Positions 1 to 8,122 of a DNA stretch of 64,000 nucleotides are shown here, piece after piece. The DNA comes from Methylovulum sp. Its GTDB lineage: Bacteria; Pseudomonadota; Gammaproteobacteria; Methylococcales; Methylomonadaceae. The DNA is taken from assembly GCA_030653435.1 (NCBI GenBank), contig JAURZI010000035.1, forward strand, positions 62,001 through 126,000, read 5' to 3'. The translations under genes were made by a program, and so were the position numbers. Within the stretch, counting starts at the first letter, position 1. Each line of letters starts with the position of its first letter. Below the pieces are notes generated by a model that had not been told where the DNA came from, did not search any database, and saw only the letters and a program-made list of their open reading frames with translations.

Positions 1-300
1 CAAGCGGACTCGGGGGTTTGCGCGCTGGTTGCAGGCCAGCAAGTGGCGCTGTTTTATATGCCCAAAGACGGGGCGGTGTTCGCCGTCCATAATTACGACC
101 CCTGTGGCAAGGCGAATGTTTTATCGCGCGGTCTGATTGGCGATATTGCCGGCCAGCCGGTAGTCGCCTCGCCCTTATACAAGCAACACTTCAACCTCGA
201 AACCGGTGTTTGCCTGGAAGATGAAACGGTTTGCATACCCGTTTACCCAGTGCGTATCGACGGCGGTAACGTTCAAATCAACATGGGGGAAGCGTTGTGA
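1..300 (+). CDS. nirD: Nitrite reductase small subunit NirD, 3' part
   Basis: The frame is open from base 1 and ends TGA at 298-300, so the 5' end lies outside the window; a GTG at 43 is internal. The visible 99 residues have the NirD pattern: a VCALVAGQQVALFY strand, NYDPCGKANVLSRG, and SPLYKQHFNLETGVCLEDE, then a short acidic tail. NirD is a Rieske-fold protein without the cluster ligands. It pairs with NirB in the cytoplasmic siroheme NADH nitrite reductase that makes ammonium from nitrite; nirB is expected just upstream. The stop overlaps the start of the next gene, so the two are probably translated together. Confidence 0.93.
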   Translation, partial: QADSGVCALVAGQQVALFYMPKDGAVFAVHNYDPCGKANVLSRGLIGDIAGQPVVASPLYKQHFNLETGVCLEDETVCIPVYPVRIDGGNVQINMGEAL

Positions 301-1214
301 AATGTGATTATTATATAGCCGATGTGTTTACGCGGCAGATTTTCAGCGGTGCACAAATAGCGGTTTTTCCTAACGCCGATAACCTGAACAAACAGCAGAT
401 GCAGTTGCTTGCCAGGGAGTTGAACTTATCGGAAACCGTGTTTGTAAAAAAACGCGACAAGCAGACCGGCCGGATGGTCATGCGGGTGTTTTCGCCGCAA
501 CGGGAAATTGACTTTGCCGGACATCCGATTATTGCGACGGCGTTTGTGTTAGCCGAGATCGGCATTATTGAACTCCATGCAGGGGTTACGCCGGTTGTCT
601 TTGAACAAAATGCCGGCTCGATTGCCGTTAACATTTCCGCTGAAGACGGCAAACCGAGTTTTGTGCAGTTCACCGGCAAAGTCAGCCCGATTATCGACCG
701 CTTTGCGCCGACAATAGAAGAACTCGCTGATTTTTTGTCTATCCAGCCTAGCGCGTTTGACGCTAAAAAATATTCCGCCCGTTTGGTGTCATGCGGTTTT
801 CCGTATTTGATTGTGCCGGTGTTTCAGTACGAAACCGTCAGGAAAGCCCGTTTTAATTATGCCAGCTGGAGCCAGTCTTGTGCGCCGCAAACCGCTGCCC
901 AGGAAATCCTGCTGTTTTCGCCGAAAACCTCAATTGCGGACGCCAATTTTCATGCGCGCCTGTTGGGTTCGCGCATCGGCATCCACGAAGACCCGCCGGT
1001 AGGCAGCGCGATGCCCGCGTTTGCAGCGTATCTGTGTTCCTTCGAATTCATGCAGAAAGGCACGTATACCTTTACGGTAGACCGCGGCGAAGAAAAACAT
1101 CGCCGTAGCGTGCTGAATTTGGAAATGGACCATAAAGGCGCGGATAGCCTGACCTTCAGGATAGGTGGCACCGCCGTGATGGTGGCGGAAGGCCGGATAA
1201 CGGTTCCTGACTGA
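297..1214 (+). CDS. PhzF-family isomerase/epimerase-like protein
   Basis: 305 residues, usual length for the PhzF (diaminopimelate-epimerase fold) family. Start is GTG at 297, overlapping the nirD stop as GTGA. Family marks: the N-terminal DVFT..FSGAQIAVFP segment, a glutamate in LNLSETVFV (about residue 46) at the position of the catalytic Glu, the GHP motif at 75-77, and EDPPVGSAMPAFAAYL near the C-terminus, matching the usual EDPxTGSA. PhzF relatives catalyse proton shifts in small metabolites; the substrate here cannot be read. Its place between nirD and a nitrate-reductase electron-transfer gene is unexpected, and a direct role in nitrogen assimilation is only suggested by the tight coupling. 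Confidence 0.88.
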   Translation: MKCDYYIADVFTRQIFSGAQIAVFPNADNLNKQQMQLLARELNLSETVFVKKRDKQTGRMVMRVFSPQREIDFAGHPIIATAFVLAEIGIIELHAGVTPVVFEQNAGSIAVNISAEDGKPSFVQFTGKVSPIIDRFAPTIEELADFLSIQPSAFDAKKYSARLVSCGFPYLIVPVFQYETVRKARFNYASWSQSCAPQTAAQEILLFSPKTSIADANFHARLLGSRIGIHEDPPVGSAMPAFAAYLCSFEFMQKGTYTFTVDRGEEKHRRSVLNLEMDHKGADSLTFRIGGTAVMVAEGRITVPD

Positions 1215-1230
1215 CGGATAAGGCATAGAC

Positions 1231-2454
1231 GTGAAAAAGCAATTAGTCGTTATCGGCAACGGCATGGCGGGCATGCGTACCGTAGAGGAACTGCTGGATG
1301 CCGCGCCGGATAGCTATGAGATCACCGTTTTCGGCGCCGAGCCTTACGGCAATTATAACCGTATCCTGTTGTCTTCGGTGCTGAGCGGTGAGAAGAGCAT
1401 GGACGATATCGTTATCAATGACCGCCAGTGGTATGCCGATAACGGCATCCGGCTTTATACCGGTGCCGATAAAGCTGCCGTGCGTATAGACCGCGCGGGC
1501 AAAAAAGTCTATGCACAAGACGGTACGGTTGCCGCGTATGACCGCTTGTTGATTGCCACCGGTTCCAAGGCCATGATACCGCCTATCCCAGGCCATGATT
1601 TAGGCGGTGTGGTTAGTTTTCGTGACATCGTCGATGTCAATAAGATGTTGGCCTATAGTCGTAGCCACAACAAAGCCGTGGTGCTGGGCGGCGGCCTGTT
1701 AGGGCTGGAAGCGGCTAATGGCCTGGCTTTGAGGGGCATGGATGTGACCGTGGTGCATAACCATGACCGATTGCTGAACCGGCAAATGGACAAACCGGCG
1801 GCACGGCTATTACAGGCAGAACTGGAGCGGCGTGGGCTAAAATTTAAGATGGCTGCCCAAACCCGGCAATTGTTGGGCGATGATTGCGGGCATATCGTCG
1901 CCGTCGAGTTTGAGGACGGCAGCGGGCTGGCCTGCGACTTGTTTGTCATGGCGGTGGGGGTACGCCCGAACATTAGCCTGGCGCAGGCATCCGGGCTGCA
2001 TTGCGGGCGCGGTATTATCGTCAATGACACCCTGCAAAGCTACGATCCCAGCATTTATGCAGTCGGTGAATGTATCCAGCATCGCGGCGACACCTTCGGT
2101 CTGGTCGCGCCGTTGTTTGAGCAGGCGAAAGTCTGCGCCAATCACTTGAGCGCCCACGGCGTCGCGCAATACCTGACGCTGCCGACGGCAACCAAGCTCA
2201 AAGTGACCGGCATACAACTCTTTTCGGTAGGTGATTTTTTGGGTGATGCGGCATGCGAAAGCATCCATTTTACCGACTTCGAATTAGGCATCTATAAAAA
2301 GCTGGTTATTAAAGCCAACAAGCTGGTCGGTGCGGTGTTGTACGGCGATACGGCTGACGGGAGCTGGTATCAGCAATTGCTTGAGCAAGGCCGGGATATT
2401 GCCGGTATTCGCGAAGGACTGATTTTTGGTAAGGCTTATGTGATGGCTGGATAA
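1231..2454 (+). CDS. nasC: FAD/NAD(P)H oxidoreductase, nitrate reductase electron-transfer subunit (NasC-like)
   Basis: 407 residues, GTG start, 16 bp after the PhzF gene. An N-terminal FAD-binding VIGNGMAGMRTVEEL motif, a second dinucleotide motif VVLGGGLLGLEAANGL near residue 150, and an AVGVRPN/YAVGEC segment give the two-nucleotide-site fold of the NirB N-terminus. It lacks the [2Fe-2S] and siroheme domains of NirB, so it resembles the stand-alone reductase that passes NAD(P)H electrons to assimilatory nitrate reductase (Klebsiella NasC, Bacillus NasB). nasA lies 0.9 kb downstream on the same strand. A rubredoxin reductase-like role is the alternative; context favours NasC. Confidence 0.85.
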   Translation: MKKQLVVIGNGMAGMRTVEELLDAAPDSYEITVFGAEPYGNYNRILLSSVLSGEKSMDDIVINDRQWYADNGIRLYTGADKAAVRIDRAGKKVYAQDGTVAAYDRLLIATGSKAMIPPIPGHDLGGVVSFRDIVDVNKMLAYSRSHNKAVVLGGGLLGLEAANGLALRGMDVTVVHNHDRLLNRQMDKPAARLLQAELERRGLKFKMAAQTRQLLGDDCGHIVAVEFEDGSGLACDLFVMAVGVRPNISLAQASGLHCGRGIIVNDTLQSYDPSIYAVGECIQHRGDTFGLVAPLFEQAKVCANHLSAHGVAQYLTLPTATKLKVTGIQLFSVGDFLGDAACESIHFTDFELGIYKKLVIKANKLVGAVLYGDTADGSWYQQLLEQGRDIAGIREGLIFGKAYVMAG

Positions 2455-2461
2455 GAGTTGT

Positions 2462-2484
2462 TTATGCGTATATATTATGCGTAT
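2462..2484 (+). promoter_or_regulatory. Direct repeat before ccdA, candidate CcdAB operator
   Basis: TTATGCGTAT occurs twice without mismatch, at 2462-2471 and 2475-2484, a 13-bp period. It ends 23 bp before the preferred ccdA start. CcdA and the CcdA-CcdB complex repress their own promoter in known systems, and a tandem site here would suit that. The operator role is inference. Confidence 0.4.
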
Positions 2485-2507
2485 TGTTAATGTATAGAGA
2501 CTCTCGC

Positions 2508-2753
2508 ATGCGCGCATTATATGATTCATCCTCTGCAAAAAAGCCAACTAATGTCAGTATAAACAGTGATTTATTAAAGCAAGCAAAAGCCTTGGATATT
2601 AATATGTCTGCCGCGCTGGAACAAAAGCTTGTTGAGCTGATCAGGCAGAAACAGGCTGCCGCCTGGCTGGAGTCCAATCAGGAGGCGATAGCCGGCTATA
2701 ACCGGCACGTCGAAGAACACGGCGTATTTTCTGATGACTTGCGGCGTTTTTGA
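2508..2753 (+). CDS. ccdA: CcdA-type antitoxin
   Basis: 81 residues from ATG 2508; TTG 2484 and ATG 2490 are in frame but sit on the upstream direct repeat, so the later start is preferred. The N-terminal half (KKPTNVSINSDLLKQAKALDINMSAALEQ) reads as a ribbon-helix-helix DNA-binding domain. The C-terminal half (WLESNQEAIAGYNRHVEEHGVFSDDLRRF) matches the toxin-wrapping tail of CcdA. It overlaps ccdB by one base (TGATG), the usual coupled arrangement. It should neutralise CcdB and repress the operon. Confidence 0.9.
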   Translation: MRALYDSSSAKKPTNVSINSDLLKQAKALDINMSAALEQKLVELIRQKQAAAWLESNQEAIAGYNRHVEEHGVFSDDLRRF

Positions 2754-3070
2754 TGGCCCAGTTTGATGTCTACGAAAACCGGAATCCAAAAACCAGGCGC
2801 TTGATTCCATTTTTGCTGGATGTACAAAATGATTTGCTGGCGGATTTGGCAACGACCGTGGTTATCCCGATGTGTCCTGCAACAGAGACAAAAATCTTGG
2901 AGATGGCGCGCCTTATCCCGCGCCTCAATATCAACGGACAGTCTTATGTAATGTTGACGCCGCAACTTGCAGGAATAGCCAGAAAAGAATTGGGCGACAT
3001 TGTTGTAAATGTTGTCGACTACAGGAATGACATTATCGGCGCACTGGATTTTTTGGTGACGGGTATTTAG
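2753..3070 (+). CDS. ccdB: CcdB-type toxin
   Basis: 105 residues from ATG 2753, one base inside the ccdA stop. The opening MAQFDVYENRNPKTRRLIPFLLDVQ, the VVIPM strand, the VMLTPQLAG segment and the end in DFLVTGI are CcdB features. F-plasmid CcdB poisons DNA gyrase through its last residues, Trp-Gly-Ile; here the tail reads Thr-Gly-Ile, as I recall from chromosomal relatives such as Vibrio fischeri CcdB, so this does not show inactivity. The pair lies inside the nitrate assimilation cluster, between the NasC-like gene and nasA, and looks inserted. Confidence 0.9.
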   Translation: MAQFDVYENRNPKTRRLIPFLLDVQNDLLADLATTVVIPMCPATETKILEMARLIPRLNINGQSYVMLTPQLAGIARKELGDIVVNVVDYRNDIIGALDFLVTGI

Positions 3071-3112
3071 GTAACTCGCAAAAAACAACCCTGTCACCAT
3101 CGTTGCCACGCC

Positions 3113-3377
3113 GGAGTTTGGGAGCCAGCGCTCTATCTTTTTGAAACTAAATATAAAACAGACAAGGCAAAATTATTGAATGTGTTGGAGCATTTGTTGC
3201 TTAACACTGCTTTTATTTTGCAACGCCGTGATGTTTTTAAGAGCGGTCGAATTGTTAAAACAAAGCCAAGCGGGGTTTGCCGATTGTATGATATTGGCTG
3301 AAAGTCTCGACATTAAGAGCCTGTTATATGCTTTCGACAAACGCTTAGGCAAACATCCCAACACTCAATTGCTATAA
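3113..3377 (+). pseudogene. Truncated, frameshifted PIN-domain (VapC-like) toxin remnant
   Basis: No intact gene lies between ccdB and nasA, but two frames join to give the C-terminal two-thirds of a PIN-domain protein. The first frame (from about 3113) reads WEPALYLFETKY..LLNVLEHLL..FILQRRDVF. Near 3228-3240, in a T-rich run, the frame must change to continue as AVELLKQSQAGFADCMI..DKRLGKHPNTQLL, ending TAA at 3375-3377. QAGFADCMI carries the PIN Asp, and FDKRLGKHP is the typical C-terminal block. The N-terminal third with the first acidic residues is missing and no antitoxin partner remains. This is probably a dead VapC left beside ccdAB. Confidence 0.65.
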
Positions 3378-3391
3378 GCCATCTCTTCCCC

Positions 3392-6106
3392 ATGACCCAT
3401 ACCATCAAAACTACTTGCCCATACTGCGGCGTAGGCTGCGGCATCAGCGCCGCAGCCGATGAACAGAGCCGTCATGTAAAAATTCAGGGCGACAAAAACC
3501 ATCCCGCTAATTTCGGCCGACTATGCTCCAAAGGTTCGGCATTAGGCGAAACCGTCGAGCTTAAAGGCCGTTTATTACAGCCGCGGGTTTATGGGCGGGA
3601 AACCGGTTGGGACGAGGCATTGGATGCGGTCGCCGATTCGTTTATTCATGTTATCCAAACATACGGTCCGGATGCCGTAGCCATATACGGTTCCGGGCAG
3701 TTGTTGACTGAAGATTATTATGTCGCCAATAAATTGATGAAAGGCTACATCGGCAGCGGCAATATGGACACCAACAGCCGTTTGTGCATGTCGTCTTCGG
3801 TGGCTGGCCATAAACGCGCTTTCGGTTCGGACACCGTGCCGGGTTGTTACGCCGATTTTGAACTGGCGGACATGATCGTGTTGATAGGCTCGAATACGGC
3901 ATGGTGCCATCCGGTCAGTTTCCAGCGCATTCGGGCGGCTAAAGAAGCCAATCCGGCGTTAAAAATCGTCGTCATCGACCCCAGGCGGACAGCAACCTGT
4001 GATATTGCCGATTTGCATTTGCCGTTGGCGGCGGGCAGCGACACGATTTTATTCAATGGCTTGCTGAATTTTTTGAGCGTAGGGTACGCATCGCGTACCG
4101 CACATCTTGCGGATATGCCGGTAAGTGATACCCACTGGGGTATAAATGCGTACGCTGCATTAAACGCGGATTATATCGGGCAACACACCGAAGGGTTCGC
4201 CGAGGCTTTAGCGTGCGCGGCGCGCACGGTTAAGTCCATCGCGCAAGTCGCCGCACAATGCCGATTGGACGTAGCGGATGTGCAACGCTTTTATGAAGGG
4301 TTTGCGGGTAACGAGAAAGTCATGAGCCTTTATAGCCAGGGCGTCAACCAATCGACCTCAGGCACCGATAAAGTCAATGCCATTATCAACTGCCATCTGG
4401 CGACGGGGCGAATCGGCAAACCGGGCATGGGACCGTTTTCGCTGACCGGGCAACCGAATGCGATGGGCGGTCGTGAAGTCGGCGGTCTTTCGCACCAACT
4501 GGCGGCGCACATGGATTTTTGCAGTGCCGAAGACATAGACCGGGTGGCGCGGTTTTGGGGCACTGACCATATTGCCAGAACCGCAGGTTTACCGGCGGTG
4601 GAGTTATTCGATGCGATTTATGACGGCAAAGTCAAAGCGGTATGGATTATGGGTACGAACCCGGTCGTTAGCCTGCCCAATGCCGACAAGGTAAAACAGG
4701 CTTTGCAACGCTGCGATTTTGTCGTCGTTTCCGATTGCATCGCCGACACCGATACGACGGCTTTGGCGCATGTGTTGCTGCCCGCCCAAGGCTGGAGCGA
4801 AAAAGACGGTACCGTGACCAATTCCGAACGCTGCATTTCGCGTCAGCGCACCTTGTTCAGCCCGGCAGGCCAAGCCCGGCCGGATTGGTGGATTATTTCC
4901 CAAGTGGCGGGGCGCATGGGCTTTGGGGCAGCGTTTGCTTATCAAGCACCGGTCGATATTTTTCGTGAACATGCGGCGTTGTCCGGGTTTGAAAATAATG
5001 GCCGAAGGGATTTTGATATTTCCGCATTTGCCGGTATGAGCGCTACGGAATATGAGCAGTTGTTGCCGATACAATGGCCGGTCAATAAAACTTATCCGCA
5101 GGGTAGGGCGCGGATGTTCGACGATAACCGCTTTTTCACGCCATCCGGCAAAGCGCAGTTCATTGCCATCACCCCCAGGCCGCCCGCACACGCACCGGAT
5201 GCAGACTATCCGCTGATATTAAACACCGGTCGTCTGCGCGACCAGTGGCATACGATGACGCGCACTGCGATTGCCGCCAAACTGAACCAGCACAAACCGG
5301 AACCGTTTGTTGAAGTGCATCCGCAGGATGCGGCATATTACTGGCTGGTACAACACGGCTTGGCGCTGATTGAGAGCCGCTGGGGCGCTATGCTGGCGCG
5401 CGTGCAGGTAACGGACGGACAGCAACAGGGCAATGTGTTTGTGCCTATGCACTGGACAGGGCAGTATGCCAGCATGGGGCGTATGGGCACGTTGGTTAAC
5501 CCGGTAGTCGATCCTGTGTCCAAACAGCCGGAGTGCAAACATACACCGGTACGCATCGCGGTTTACCAACCGGTTTGGCAGGGTTTTATGTTATCACGTC
5601 AGGAGTTGACGCTGACTGCGCCGGAATATTGGGTCAAAATCAAGGGCGGTCAGTTTTACCGCTATGAACTGGCGGGGCAAAATCTGCCGGATGATTGGCA
5701 AAACTGGGCGAAAGCGCATTTGGGCGGCGGCGCACAAACGCAATGGCAGGAATATCAGGATGCCGGTACGGGCAATTATCGGGCGGCGCAGTTGCGGGGT
5801 AAGCGTCTGGAAAGCGTGGTTTTTATCGCTGCACATAACAACTTGCCGGAACGTAACTGGCTGACCGGCCTGTTTGATAAAGAGGCGTTAGACTCGCAGG
5901 AACGTCGCGCACTGCTGACTGGCATGGCGCCGCTAGGCGTTCCTGATGTAGGCGCTATCGTTTGCGCCTGCTTTAATGTTGGCGAAAACACCATCAGGGA
6001 GGCGATCAAGGCCCAAGGCCTGAAAACCCATCAGGAAGTGGGGCAGTGTTTAAAAGCGGGGACTAATTGTGGCTCGTGTGTGCCGGAGATTAAGGCGTTG
6101 TTGTAA
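3392..6106 (+). CDS. nasA: Assimilatory nitrate reductase catalytic subunit NasA
   Basis: 904 residues, ATG start. The N-terminus has the [4Fe-4S] pattern C9-C12-C16 (CPYCGVGC) and C45 (RLCSKG). The molybdopterin oxidoreductase domain follows, with RLCMSSSVAGHKRAFG holding the likely Mo-ligand cysteine; LILNTGRLRDQWHTMTRT starts the dinucleotide-binding domain. The last 60 residues form a BFD-type [2Fe-2S] domain (CACFNVGENTI..CLKAGTNCGSC). This C-terminal extension is typical of Klebsiella-type NasA that takes electrons from NasC. It reduces nitrate to nitrite in the cytoplasm for NirBD. A GGTACGC palindrome lies inside the coding sequence at 4083-4099. Confidence 0.96.
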   Translation: MTHTIKTTCPYCGVGCGISAAADEQSRHVKIQGDKNHPANFGRLCSKGSALGETVELKGRLLQPRVYGRETGWDEALDAVADSFIHVIQTYGPDAVAIYGSGQLLTEDYYVANKLMKGYIGSGNMDTNSRLCMSSSVAGHKRAFGSDTVPGCYADFELADMIVLIGSNTAWCHPVSFQRIRAAKEANPALKIVVIDPRRTATCDIADLHLPLAAGSDTILFNGLLNFLSVGYASRTAHLADMPVSDTHWGINAYAALNADYIGQHTEGFAEALACAARTVKSIAQVAAQCRLDVADVQRFYEGFAGNEKVMSLYSQGVNQSTSGTDKVNAIINCHLATGRIGKPGMGPFSLTGQPNAMGGREVGGLSHQLAAHMDFCSAEDIDRVARFWGTDHIARTAGLPAVELFDAIYDGKVKAVWIMGTNPVVSLPNADKVKQALQRCDFVVVSDCIADTDTTALAHVLLPAQGWSEKDGTVTNSERCISRQRTLFSPAGQARPDWWIISQVAGRMGFGAAFAYQAPVDIFREHAALSGFENNGRRDFDISAFAGMSATEYEQLLPIQWPVNKTYPQGRARMFDDNRFFTPSGKAQFIAITPRPPAHAPDADYPLILNTGRLRDQWHTMTRTAIAAKLNQHKPEPFVEVHPQDAAYYWLVQHGLALIESRWGAMLARVQVTDGQQQGNVFVPMHWTGQYASMGRMGTLVNPVVDPVSKQPECKHTPVRIAVYQPVWQGFMLSRQELTLTAPEYWVKIKGGQFYRYELAGQNLPDDWQNWAKAHLGGGAQTQWQEYQDAGTGNYRAAQLRGKRLESVVFIAAHNNLPERNWLTGLFDKEALDSQERRALLTGMAPLGVPDVGAIVCACFNVGENTIREAIKAQGLKTHQEVGQCLKAGTNCGSCVPEIKALL
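4083..4099. repeat. REP-like palindrome inside nasA
   Basis: GGTACGC-ATC-GCGTACC forms a perfect 7-bp stem with a 3-nt loop inside the nasA coding frame. The same arms occur at 37222-37238 with loop TAT, and a shorter TACGC-ATC-GCGTA occurs at 37176-37188. Recurrence of one palindrome at distant places suggests a small dispersed repeat family. Confidence 0.5.
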
Positions 6107-6223
6107 AAAGCCGAAAACTTGACCGTTCAGGTCATGATCTATATAAGAGCCGGTTGCTATCCACACAATGGGTTGCAAGACACGGGAAACCACCGTTTTT
6201 GTTTCTTACTGGGGTCATGATCT

Positions 6224-6532
6224 TCAAATTTTGCGCGGCGTTGGTAAGTTCTGTCCCCACCGTTCATCGACGCGCTGGTCGCCTTTTGTTTTTGTAAATA
6301 TTTTCAGTTGCTTGTCCACCTTCTCGCGCAATTCATCAAGGCGCATCAAATTTTCCTGCGTATGCTGCATGCGGGTTTCCATTTCCAGCCAGGGCGTTTA
6401 TTTTTTGCGAGTCACGTTGTTAACGAAGTGATAGCCTGCAAAAAGTGCGTCATACCACGCCCCTACAAGGGCATATCCCGCAGTATTTCCTGAAAGCCAT
6501 GAGGCTAGGCGCTTGGGAAGATCTACGACTTT
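6224..6532 (-). pseudogene. Decayed minus-strand ORF of unknown family
   Basis: Read on the minus strand, 6532-6401 is open and encodes 44 residues with a hydrophobic stretch (SGNTAGYALVGAWYDALFAGYHF). A TAA at 6398-6400 stops it, and the same frame then continues as a charged helical segment (METRMQHTQENLMRLDELRE..) to TGA at 6224. The lower part alone has an ATG (6382) and would make 52 residues. Continuity of composition across the stop suggests one former gene for a small membrane-helix plus coiled-coil protein. I do not recognise the family. Confidence 0.3.
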
Positions 6533-6976
6533 TCAACTAATGCGTCATATCACAGGTTTTTTGTAATGGGTCTCGATTTATCGGGCAAAAGCGCTGTTTT
6601 CCAATATTCTCGAAGTTAAGGCCAATGAACCGGTAACGTGTTTACTATGACTTATTTATCAAAAGGTTAATGGCATAAAGCAGGTAAAAACGGCATTTGT
6701 AAAAAAGGCAAAAACAACCGTAAAACAATCAAGAGTGGCATGTGGCTTGCTGTGTTTATTGACATGTTCGGCAGATTACGGTCTTTTTTCGTACCAGCCG
6801 CTGCTGAGTTTAGCCGCATGGCTTTGCTCGCCTAAGAGTCATGGTGTACCCCCCTTTAGTTAGCTTCCTTCCCATCTACTGTGCGGATTTTCGGTTAACC
6901 CGCAGTTTTTGCAGACATTATTAGATAACTAGGGCTTTGTTCTTGATACTGTTTTTTTATTGGGCACCCAACAGTC
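6533..6976. other. Intergenic region without a recognisable gene
   Basis: About 440 bp. TGCGTCATATCACA at 6541-6554 is repeated exactly at 29441-29454. There is no convincing ORF with a ribosome binding site. The stretch probably carries the promoter of the downstream exported-protein gene, but I cannot pick a clear promoter. Confidence 0.4.
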
Positions 6977-7891
6977 ATGCTTAAACAGAAGGCAGTTAGT
7001 TTCCAAATAGTCTTGAATGCTTGCTTAGCCCTTGCCGCAACAGGGACGCTTGCTGACCCTGGCGCGCTAAATGCGGCCGTTAAAACGGGCAGCCAAGCAA
7101 CCATAAATCTAGCCCTGTCTAAGCAAAAAGACAGTGCGCTCCGCCTAGAGGTCAGGCACGCAGCGTTAGGCGCCGTGCTTAAAGCAATAGCGGACAAGAC
7201 CGGCGCGGTCATCCATTATTCCGTATTGCCTGAAGAACCGGTTACCGCCACCTGCGTGGGTGCAACGGTTAAACAGGTCATGGAATGTGTGCTCGGAGCC
7301 CGGGTTGACCGCGTTTACCGGAACATGGCCGGCAAATCCGCCGATAAAGGGCATGCAAACACCGCCCTTCAGAAGGAAGAAATCTGGATATTAGGTACGC
7401 GCTATGGAGATTCCGGCAGCAGCATGAACTGCACGCTCGATGCCGGCAGCGCAACAGTGGATGGCACAAGTAAAGCGCGGGAACAGGACGCGCAAACTGC
7501 ATTGTTGCGGATGGCGCAACTTGCTGAAGACGGCCCCATGGCAGAGCTACGCAAACAAGCTTTGTCAATGTTGGCGGCAGGTGGCAAAACCGGCAATCCC
7601 GAAACCGATGCAGAAATCGCAGCAACCTTGGAAGATGCCTTTAAAAATAAAGATGCTGAAGTCCGGGTGCAGGCCGTGTTCGGTCTTGCCCAGCAAGACG
7701 GTGACAATACTGAAGTTTTACGCGCCGCCCTGCAAGATGACAATTCCGATGTGCGCTTAATGGCTGTGGAGAGCGCAAAGAACGACAGCCCGCAGGGTCG
7801 GGCCATTTTGACTGAAGCGTTAAACGATGAAGACGGTACCGTCCGTGCCTTGGCAGGGCAGCGGCTAGGCGTGGAAGCCGATGGGCAATAA
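6977..7891 (+). CDS. Exported STN-domain plus HEAT-repeat protein
   Basis: 304 residues with an N-terminal signal peptide (hydrophobic core about 8-24, then TLADPGAL). Residues about 50-115 (LRLEVRHAALGAVLKAIADKTG..VTATCVGATVKQVMECVLG) read as an STN domain, the short periplasmic domain at the N-terminus of secretins and TonB-dependent receptors. A linker follows, and residues about 190-300 contain two or three HEAT-like repeats (DAEVRVQAVFGLAQ, NSDVRLMAVESAK, DGTVRALAGQRLG). No catalytic motif is visible. It is likely a periplasmic scaffold or adaptor. It begins a run of exported proteins on the same strand and is followed by a strong hairpin. Confidence 0.7.
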   Translation: MLKQKAVSFQIVLNACLALAATGTLADPGALNAAVKTGSQATINLALSKQKDSALRLEVRHAALGAVLKAIADKTGAVIHYSVLPEEPVTATCVGATVKQVMECVLGARVDRVYRNMAGKSADKGHANTALQKEEIWILGTRYGDSGSSMNCTLDAGSATVDGTSKAREQDAQTALLRMAQLAEDGPMAELRKQALSMLAAGGKTGNPETDAEIAATLEDAFKNKDAEVRVQAVFGLAQQDGDNTEVLRAALQDDNSDVRLMAVESAKNDSPQGRAILTEALNDEDGTVRALAGQRLGVEADGQ

Positions 7892-7920
7892 CAGAGGGAA
7901 AACAAAAGGCATAAAAATTT

Positions 7921-7946
7921 GCGGGAGCCAAAGTCTTGGCTCCCGC
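7921..7946 (+). terminator. Strong hairpin after the STN-HEAT gene
   Basis: Eleven perfect base pairs (GCGGGAGCCAA / TTGGCTCCCGC) close a 4-nt loop, 30 bp after the stop. There is no T-run, so this is either a weak terminator or a stabilising 3' hairpin. Confidence 0.55.
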
Positions 7947-8090
7947 AACCGGACGGCATGGCTGCCGCCCGCACCGGCCAGGATACCTCTAATATTCGGT
8001 CGGTTAGGGGAGTTAAGTGAATGTGTGTGCACGCTAACTTCAGGTGATAAGGCATGAAGCGTTAACCACCGTTTTTATTGATATTAAAGC

Positions 8091-8106
8091 GCCGTCATCA
8101 AACGGC
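8091..8106 (+). promoter_or_regulatory. Leader hairpin before first IKPLH gene
   Basis: GCCGT (8091-8095) pairs with ACGGC (8102-8106) around a 6-nt loop, three bases before the AGGAG ribosome binding site at 8110-8114. Matching hairpins precede the next two paralogues (8633-8652 and 9288-9305). Confidence 0.4.
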
Positions 8107-8122
8107 ATTAGGAGTTTACCTT

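Noticed and set aside
2753-3070. Loss of the CcdB C-terminal Trp as evidence of inactivity
   Set aside because: Chromosomal CcdB proteins that I recall also end in a Thr-Gly-Ile type tail and are active on gyrase.
6168-6431. Plus-strand 87-residue open frame after nasA
   Set aside because: No ribosome binding site and no recognisable domain; it overlaps the opposite-strand remnant, whose residue pattern is more protein-like.
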